Positions 1 through 4,258 of a stretch of 5,902 bases of DNA are shown here, one piece after another. Origin of the DNA: an uncultured Verrucomicrobiota bacterium (GTDB lineage Bacteria; Verrucomicrobiota; Verrucomicrobiae; Opitutales; Opitutaceae); the NCBI GenBank assembly GCA_946482165.1, contig CAMLQS010000321.1:1-5902 (forward strand), in the 5' to 3' direction. Numbering within the stretch: the first letter of the stretch is position 1; each line of letters opens with the position of its first letter. Under the pieces are notes generated by a model that saw nothing but the letters and a program-made list of their open reading frames with translations, made no database searches and was not told the origin of the DNA. Made by a program: the position numbers and the translations under genes.

Positions 1-72
1 GGGGGGGGGGGGGGGGGGGGGGGGGGTGGGGGGGGGGGGGGGGGGGGGGGGGGGCGTCGGGGGGGGATGGGG
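1..72. other. Near-pure poly-G tract at window edge, probable artefact
   Basis: Positions 1-26 and 28-54 are uninterrupted G with a single T at 27. A short CGTC (55-58) follows, then G again to 66, AT, and four more G. No biological homopolymer of this length is expected in a bacterial genome. Poly-G is the known false base call of two-colour Illumina chemistry when signal is lost, so this is most likely a contig end built from failed reads. The open reading frame that starts inside it, with a glycine-only N-terminus, should not be annotated. The bases after about 67 look like real sequence. Confidence 0.8.
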
Positions 73-116
73 CGAGCCGACACGTCGGCTCGTCGATGGC
101 GGCGACATGTCGCCGC
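73..116. repeat. Two tandem palindromes with a shared core, downstream of the oxidoreductase gene
   Basis: Palindrome 1 (73-92) pairs CGAGCCGAC with GTCGGCTCG around a central AC. Palindrome 2 (99-116) is a perfect 18-bp palindrome, GCGGCGACATGTCGCCGC. Their inner 14-mers, GCCGACACGTCGGC (76-89) and GGCGACATGTCGCC (101-114), match at 11 of 14 positions and share the core CGACAYGTCG, with centres 25 bp apart. They begin 9 bp past the stop codon of the minus-strand oxidoreductase gene. As RNA hairpins they could end or stabilise its transcript. However, no T-run follows on the minus strand, so they are not canonical intrinsic terminators. They could also be members of a dispersed intergenic palindromic repeat or paired protein-binding sites. 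Confidence 0.6.
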
Positions 117-124
117 ACTCCATA

Positions 125-1207
125 TCAGAAGAGGTGGGCGAGTTTGTGACGGGCGAGGACGTCCCGGACCTTGACGGGTTGACCGGAGGAGGCGGCTTCG
201 TCCATCGCCTGCATCAGGGCCACGGTAACGATGCCCTCTTCCGCGTCGGGGCGGGGGGCTTCGCCCTTGGCGAGGCAACGCGCGAAATAGTCGAGGTAGT
301 TTTGGTATTCGCCCGCGTGGTGCGAGTGGCCGCCGAAGCGGAAGAAGTGGGCGTCCTGATCCTCGAAGGTCTCCACCATGGACTGCTTGTCGGTCTTCCA
401 GGCGTAGCGGAGGTCGTAGTAATCGCCTTGGCTGGCGCCCTTGGTGCCGCGCAGCACGCAGCTCATGTTGCTGTCGCGCGCGGTGGGGACAACCGGGCCG
501 GAGTAGGCGCCGCTTACGCGCGCCACGCGTCCGTCGGCGTCTCGCATGACAAATTGAAACGTGTCGGCATGCACGAGGCCGTGCTTTTTTCCATTGGGGC
601 TGAGGAGGGCGTAACCGGAAACCTCGGTGATTCGCGGCAGATACCAGCGCACGAAGTCGACGGGGTGGCTGAGGCCGCCGTAGAGCCACTTGAACTCGGC
701 TTTGCGCGCCCAGGGCTTGGCGAGGAACCAGCGGTGGTCGGCGTTGTAGCAGGCCTCGACGCAGATGAGGTCGCCGAGGATGCCCTTGTTGTAGTGTTCG
801 CGTTGCCGGGCGAAGGGGGCGAAGTGGCGGGAGCTCTGACCGACCATCACGTGGCGGCCGCTTTTCTTCACGGCCGCGAGCACCTCGCGAGCGGAGGCGA
901 GGCTGTCGATGAAGGGCTTGGTGCAGACGACATGTTTGCCGGCGGAGAGAGCGCGGATGACGTGCTCGGCGTGCAGATGGTCGGGGGTGTAGATGCCGAC
1001 CACGTCGACGCGCGGATCGGCGAGCAGATCATCGTAACGTGTGGTGAAAGCTTTGGCTGGAAGCTGGAATTCGGCGAGCCGTTCGCCGCCGAGCTTCTCG
1101 TTTGTGTCGCAGAGCGAGACGACGTCCCATCGGGGACTGGAGAGACCGGCGGAGATGATGCTGCGGCCCTCGCCGAGACCGAGGACGCCGAGGCCGAGTT
1201 TTTTCAT
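125..1207 (-). CDS. Gfo/Idh/MocA family NAD(P)-dependent oxidoreductase
   Basis: This is a complete 360-residue protein, normal length for the family, starting at ATG 1205-1207 and ending in TGA at 125-127. The N-terminal Rossmann fold (about residues 4-120) has the dinucleotide loop G10-L-G12-E-G14 and an acidic residue at the end of the second strand (C33-D34), which usually favours NAD over NADP. The substrate-side motif is C95-T96-K97-P98, where the common form is EKP; Lys97 is retained. The C-terminal alpha/beta domain (about 125-350) contains G177-G178-L-S-H181-P-V-D184, the expected place of the catalytic histidine and its partner. No signal peptide is seen, so the enzyme is cytoplasmic. 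Family members oxidise or reduce sugars, inositols or sugar acids, and the substrate cannot be assigned. It lies downstream of the pseudopilin in the same orientation, but a terminator separates them, so a promoter of its own is likely. The sequence before the start is C-rich with no Shine-Dalgarno motif. Confidence 0.93.
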   Translation of the reverse strand: MKKLGLGVLGLGEGRSIISAGLSSPRWDVVSLCDTNEKLGGERLAEFQLPAKAFTTRYDDLLADPRVDVVGIYTPDHLHAEHVIRALSAGKHVVCTKPFIDSLASAREVLAAVKKSGRHVMVGQSSRHFAPFARQREHYNKGILGDLICVEACYNADHRWFLAKPWARKAEFKWLYGGLSHPVDFVRWYLPRITEVSGYALLSPNGKKHGLVHADTFQFVMRDADGRVARVSGAYSGPVVPTARDSNMSCVLRGTKGASQGDYYDLRYAWKTDKQSMVETFEDQDAHFFRFGGHSHHAGEYQNYLDYFARCLAKGEAPRPDAEEGIVTVALMQAMDEAASSGQPVKVRDVLARHKLAHLF

Positions 1208-1388
1208 GGGGAGGCGCGGGCGGGGTGCGTGTGTTATCGAGTGGACGAGTAAAAAAGAGGAAGCCGGTCGACGAGGTGCCGACCGGCCTGATCCTTACGT
1301 TTGAATGAGTCCAAAAAGGGCCTTGTAGGCTGTAGCAGGTGTGGTCGCACAGGACTTCAGATCGCGACCAGAACGTGGGCCGCCCCGT
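1208..1388 (-). other. Intergenic region between pseudopilin and oxidoreductase
   Basis: These 181 bases hold the pseudopilin terminator (listed separately). A second, weaker inverted repeat, TGGTCGC at 1342-1348 with GCGACCA at 1364-1370 (15-nt loop), lies 19 bp past the pseudopilin stop codon. The oxidoreductase promoter should lie here. The only AT-richer stretch close to its start is around 1228-1256 and contains GATAAC on the minus strand, but no convincing -35 partner is visible, so I do not call a promoter. Confidence 0.5.
1251..1287 (-). terminator. Intrinsic (Rho-independent) terminator of the pseudopilin gene
   Basis: Read on the minus strand, an 8-bp perfect stem GCCGGTCG/CGACCGGC (1287-1280 with 1270-1263) encloses a 9-nt loop. 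TTCCTC and then six T (1256-1251) follow. This is a GC-rich stem with a U-tract in the correct orientation, about 100 bp past the pseudopilin stop codon. It lies only 44 bp before the oxidoreductase start codon, so read-through from the pseudopilin gene into the oxidoreductase should be limited. The six-base gap between stem and T-run makes it slightly less than ideal. Confidence 0.75.
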
Positions 1389-2135
1389 TTATTTCAGCGA
1401 GAAGTAGCGATCCAGCAGCTCCTTTGACTGTGCGTAGTCGGTGTCCGCCCGGCTGAGCGCTCCTATGTGGCCATCAAGAAAGAGGCCATGCGCGAGGCCG
1501 CCATGACGAACGTAACCTTCGGACGTCTGCATTTTTCGGATCGAGTTGCCATCGCTGACGGCTGATTGAATTCCCGCCAACGTTTCCGGCCTGACCACGC
1601 TTTGGTTGCTCACCTCGACCATCAGGAGCAATTTCGCCGGCGCTGCGGCTTCCGACGTTTTGTAGAAATAGGCGGTGCTGCCGTTTGGGAGGCCGAATAC
1701 GTTGGCAGGCCTCAGAGGAACCCCAACGGGCACTACAAAAGCGTAATGTTTTACGCTGGCTAGTGAGTTGTCGCCGTTAATGCCCGTAGGGCAGACGCTC
1801 ATGCCGTCGATGATAGACCGATTAGAAACGCGTCCGTCCTGGGCGGTTACGTTCATGCCTTTACCGCTGTTGAGGAACGGGGCGTAAGTGAAAGGGTCGG
1901 CTTTGAAGAATAACGCAATGTTCGACTTGTAGTCATTCGCGCAAAGGTTTGTGGCCGATCCCCATTGACGGAGGAGCCCAATGCACTGCGCCTTTTTTGC
2001 CGTGTTTCGCACCTTGCCGACCGTCGGGATAAGGATCGCCGCGAGAATACCGATGATGGCGATGACCGTGAGGAGTTCGATGAGCGTGAAGCCGGAACGT
2101 TTCCAGGTTCGCGCGCTGGGGATGTGGCAACGCAT
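1389..2135 (-). CDS. Type II secretion/type IV pilin-like pseudopilin with H-X9-DG motif
   Basis: This is a complete 248-residue protein from ATG 2133-2135 to TAA 1389-1391. A short basic leader ending K12-R13-S14-G15 precedes F16-T-L-I-E20-L-L, the classical prepilin peptidase site. Cleavage falls after G15, F16 is N-methylated, and Glu20 is at mature position +5. One hydrophobic helix follows (about 17-38). The C-terminal part carries H211, nine residues, then D221-G222, which is exactly the H-X9-DG processing-associated motif common in Planctomycetota, Verrucomicrobiota and Lentisphaerota. Such proteins sit in the inner membrane with a periplasmic globular domain; their role is mostly unknown. 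An in-frame TTG at 2261 would add 42 residues ahead of the leader, but ATG 2135 gives a normal-length prepilin leader, so I prefer it. No Shine-Dalgarno sequence is visible. GC is clearly lower than in the neighbouring genes. No secretion ATPase, prepilin peptidase or other pilin lies nearby. Confidence 0.92.
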   Translation of the reverse strand: MRCHIPSARTWKRSGFTLIELLTVIAIIGILAAILIPTVGKVRNTAKKAQCIGLLRQWGSATNLCANDYKSNIALFFKADPFTYAPFLNSGKGMNVTAQDGRVSNRSIIDGMSVCPTGINGDNSLASVKHYAFVVPVGVPLRPANVFGLPNGSTAYFYKTSEAAAPAKLLLMVEVSNQSVVRPETLAGIQSAVSDGNSIRKMQTSEGYVRHGGLAHGLFLDGHIGALSRADTDYAQSKELLDRYFSLK

Positions 2136-2517
2136 AGCGGGGCGGGACCGAAGTCCAAGAGGGGTGGGTATTGAGGGGGAGACCGGCAGAAGCAGCCAGG
2201 AGGCGGGGAAGGCTGCGTTGGGAACTGATAGCACCCATAAATTCGACGGCCGAATGGTCAACGGCGTTGGCTGGTCGCGCCGACCCGAACAGCGGCTCTT
2301 CAGAGGGAGACCCCTTAGGATCCCGAATAAAGTTCTGGAAAATATGTAGGGGTGGCCGAGCTGCGTCCGAATGGCGCCCTCCGGGTGTCCGACGGGCCCG
2401 CGACCGCGCGTTCGCCACTTTGAAACCGTGTATCAACAGAATGTTACACGTCTTCCGGGCGACGCGGGTTTCCGTCGGTCGGCGCGAATGGGTATGGAAT
2501 CGAAGACTTCGCGGAAA
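2136..2517. other. 382-bp intergenic stretch, no gene recognised
   Basis: This stretch separates the esterase stop codon from the pseudopilin start. No reading frame here resembles a known protein or continues a neighbouring gene. The pseudopilin promoter is expected in it. The best minus-strand candidate is TTGACC (2261-2256), a 16-bp spacer and TATGGG (2239-2234), which has a good -35 but a poor -10, so it stays a guess. An AT-richer patch at 2326-2348 is a second possible promoter site. GTTTCCG (2468-2474) and CGGAAAC (2512-2518) form a 7-bp inverted repeat with a long 37-nt loop at the esterase stop codon, without a T-run. I see no convincing terminator for the esterase. Confidence 0.5.
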
Positions 2518-4017
2518 CTAGCGCGGCGCGGGTGCCGGCGCCTCGGGCGAGGCGGGTCGAGAGAGCTCGAGCGGCCAGTCGTCGCTGCGGAAGGGGACGA
2601 CGGGCAGGCCTGCGGCGTTGATGAGGCTGGGAGAGGCCGTCTCGTGCCAGCCGAGGCGCACCGCGACCGGTCGCGGCACCTCCGGGCTGCTAACGAGCAC
2701 CGACCCCGCCTCGATGCGGGCGGTCGCGGAATGAAAGACGCGATCTTCGCCGGCGACGGAAAACTCGGAGGGCGCGGATCCGTCGCGGGTGCGAAGGCCT
2801 CCGGCGTATTCAAACTCCAACTTCAAGGCGCCGCCGGCCTCGGTCGCGCGCATCGAGGCGAAGGTCGGGCCGCGCGCGGGTATGTCCTCGCGGCCGTAGG
2901 TCTCGGCGAGCGCGAGCCGGGCGAGGCGCAGGCCCACGTCGCGCTTGTTGGTCGGATGGATGTCGTGCGTGTCGGCGACGAGATCGGTGGTGACCACGTA
3001 GCCGGTGTGCGGAGCGGACAAAGCCCGCGCCTGCTCGGCGCGAAACGCGGGAAGCGCCTCGGCGGCGACGGGGAATTTCTCCCATTTCGAGTAGTCCATC
3101 GGCGCGAGGAGCACGCCGTAGAACGGGGCGTCGGGGCGCTCCCAGGCGCGGCGCCACGTCTCGATCAGGGCGGTCTGTTTCTCGGAGTAGAGCGCGATGT
3201 CGCCGTTCATCAGGTTGGTCTCGCCCTGATACCAGAGGAAACCGCGCAGCGAGAACGGCGCGTGGGGGGCGACCATGTCGCGGTAGAGCTCCGCGGCCTG
3301 CACGCCTTTGACCCAGGCTTGGAGCGGGCGTGTTTCAAGTCCTTGCAGCGGCGGCGCGGCAAAGGCTTCGGGCGGCATCCAGGCCTCGATGAAGGTGCCG
3401 CCGAAGCTCGCGTGCACGAGCCCGACCGGGACGTCGAGCGTCTGGTGAATCTGCCAGCCGAAGGTGTAGGCGACGGCGGAGAAATCCGAGAGCCGCAGCG
3501 CCTCGGGCGAGCAGGGAAGCCAGGCGAAGCGTCCGGGCGCGTCCTGCTTCTGGTCGGTGCGCGGGACCTGGTAGAGTCGCAGCTTCGGATAACGGGCGGC
3601 GGCGATCTCCAGTTCGTGGTCGACGACCGGGCGCTGGCCTTTGCGCGGGCCGAAGGGCTTTTCCATGTTGGACTGGCCGGAACAGAACCAGATCTCGCCG
3701 ACGAGGACATCCGCGAAACTCAGGGTGTTCGCGCCGCGCACCGAGAGCTCGCGCGGCTCGGCGCCGGCCGTGAGCGGGGCGAGAGTCGCGCGCCAGCGGC
3801 CGTCGGCGCCCGCCTTCGTGGTTTGCGACTGGCCGGCGAAGGAGACCGTCACTGTTTCACCCGGCTCGGCCTCGCCCCAGACCGGGACAGGCAGCTCGCG
3901 CTGAAGGACCATGTGGTCGCCAAAGATCTTCGCGCAGCGGACCTCGGCGGCGAGCCGCGGGCATGCGAGAGCGAAGAAAATCAGGAGGGCGGTGACGCGG
4001 GAAGGCGCGGGATTCAT
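2518..4017 (-). CDS. Secreted sialate O-acetylesterase (SASA) family carbohydrate esterase
   Basis: This is a complete 499-residue protein from ATG 4015-4017 to TAG 2518-2520. Residues 1-24 are a signal peptide: hydrophobic core ALLIFFALA, probable cleavage after L22-A-A24. An in-frame ATG at 4164 would put 49 charged residues ahead of it, so 4017 is preferred. Residues about 25-95 form the beta-sandwich typical of the family (D34-H-M-V-L-Q-R, then V46-W-G and P52-G-E). The SGNH-like catalytic domain follows: nucleophile Ser116 in G114-Q-S-N-M, H202-A-S-F-G-G-T208, W262-Y-Q-G-E266, and the acid/base pair in D352-I-H354-P. All key positions are present. Family enzymes remove O-acetyl groups from sialic acids or from plant-type polysaccharides such as xylan; no sialic acid genes are nearby, so a general glycan deacetylase is the safer reading. 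The C-terminal tail is Pro/Ala-rich (from P488). It is divergent from the GH2 gene and probably co-regulated with it. Confidence 0.93.
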   Translation of the reverse strand: MNPAPSRVTALLIFFALACPRLAAEVRCAKIFGDHMVLQRELPVPVWGEAEPGETVTVSFAGQSQTTKAGADGRWRATLAPLTAGAEPRELSVRGANTLSFADVLVGEIWFCSGQSNMEKPFGPRKGQRPVVDHELEIAAARYPKLRLYQVPRTDQKQDAPGRFAWLPCSPEALRLSDFSAVAYTFGWQIHQTLDVPVGLVHASFGGTFIEAWMPPEAFAAPPLQGLETRPLQAWVKGVQAAELYRDMVAPHAPFSLRGFLWYQGETNLMNGDIALYSEKQTALIETWRRAWERPDAPFYGVLLAPMDYSKWEKFPVAAEALPAFRAEQARALSAPHTGYVVTTDLVADTHDIHPTNKRDVGLRLARLALAETYGREDIPARGPTFASMRATEAGGALKLEFEYAGGLRTRDGSAPSEFSVAGEDRVFHSATARIEAGSVLVSSPEVPRPVAVRLGWHETASPSLINAAGLPVVPFRSDDWPLELSRPASPEAPAPAPR

Positions 4018-4092
4018 GACCTGGGCGGGGCAAAGAAAGGAAGGGCGACGATACGGGTTCCCGCCGGTTGGCGCCATTGCAAACACTTCGGG

Positions 4093-4105
4093 AAACCGAC
4101 GGTTT
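4093..4105. promoter_or_regulatory. Inverted repeat AAACCG-A-CGGTTT, candidate operator
   Basis: This is a perfect 6-bp inverted repeat around a single central A. The one-base centre makes it unsuited to an RNA hairpin and more like a binding site for a dimeric regulator. It lies about 76 bp before the esterase start codon and just downstream, in that gene's direction, of the possible -10 CATAAT at 4120-4115. A 13-bp palindrome can arise by chance, and the regulator is unknown. Confidence 0.3.
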
Positions 4106-4121
4106 TTCCGCCGGATTATGC

Positions 4122-4142
4122 GGTATCCTAGGGATGGATACC
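4122..4142. promoter_or_regulatory. Inverted repeat GGTATCC-N7-GGATACC, candidate operator
   Basis: Two perfect 7-bp arms (4122-4128 and 4136-4142) flank a 7-bp spacer, TAGGGAT. If one extra C is allowed in the right arm, the match extends outward to GC...GC (4120 to 4145). It lies immediately next to the possible esterase -10 (4120-4115), where the -35 region would be, and its centre is 33 bp from the centre of the neighbouring inverted repeat, close to three helical turns. Its place between two divergent sugar-degradation genes suits a shared regulator. A short RNA hairpin in the GH2 leader is the alternative. Confidence 0.4.
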
Positions 4143-4258
4143 CGCGGACAAAAGTGGTTGGCATTGCTCGCGTGTTTCGGGAAGTTGCGTCCCGTCATCC
4201 GGAGCACCCCGCCTCGCCCGCCCCGGACGTCCCGTTTCCCCACTTCCCTTCGTCGCCC

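Larger units (their letters stand above)
4018..4258. promoter_or_regulatory. Divergent intergenic region between esterase and GH2 genes
   Basis: These 241 bases must hold the promoters of both outward-facing genes. On the minus strand, CATAAT (4120-4115) matches the -10 consensus at five of six positions, about 100 bp before the esterase start, but no good -35 lies upstream of it. On the plus strand, TTGGCA (4158-4163) is a fair -35 for the GH2 gene, but nothing at the right distance resembles a -10. The octamer TTCGGGAA occurs twice (4087-4094 and 4176-4183), as does CGTCCCGT (4188-4195 and 4228-4235). Two inverted repeats are listed separately. Neither start codon has a strong Shine-Dalgarno sequence; the esterase has only AGG a few bases ahead of its ATG. 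Confidence 0.55.

Noticed and set aside
26..1252. 408-codon plus-strand open frame beginning in the poly-G tract
   Set aside because: It starts inside the artefactual G run and lies antisense to the clear Gfo/Idh/MocA gene. Its translation is low-complexity Gly/Val/Ala/Glu with no recognisable domain.
2136..2261. N-terminal extension of the pseudopilin from a TTG codon at 2261
   Set aside because: It would place 42 extra residues before a leader that already has normal length and charge from ATG 2135. The TTG also coincides with a possible -35 element.
2468..2518. GTTTCCG/CGGAAAC inverted repeat as an esterase terminator
   Set aside because: The loop is 37 nt, the right arm overlaps the stop codon and no T-run follows, so it does not meet the form of an intrinsic terminator.
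2371..4131. 586-codon plus-strand open frame opposite the esterase
   Set aside because: It is an antisense shadow caused by high GC. Its translation is Arg/Gly/Glu-rich without motifs, while the minus strand carries every SASA family motif.
4018..4164. 49-residue N-terminal extension of the esterase from ATG 4164
   Set aside because: The extension is basic and lacks family similarity. Starting at 4017 puts a signal peptide at the very N-terminus, as expected for this family.
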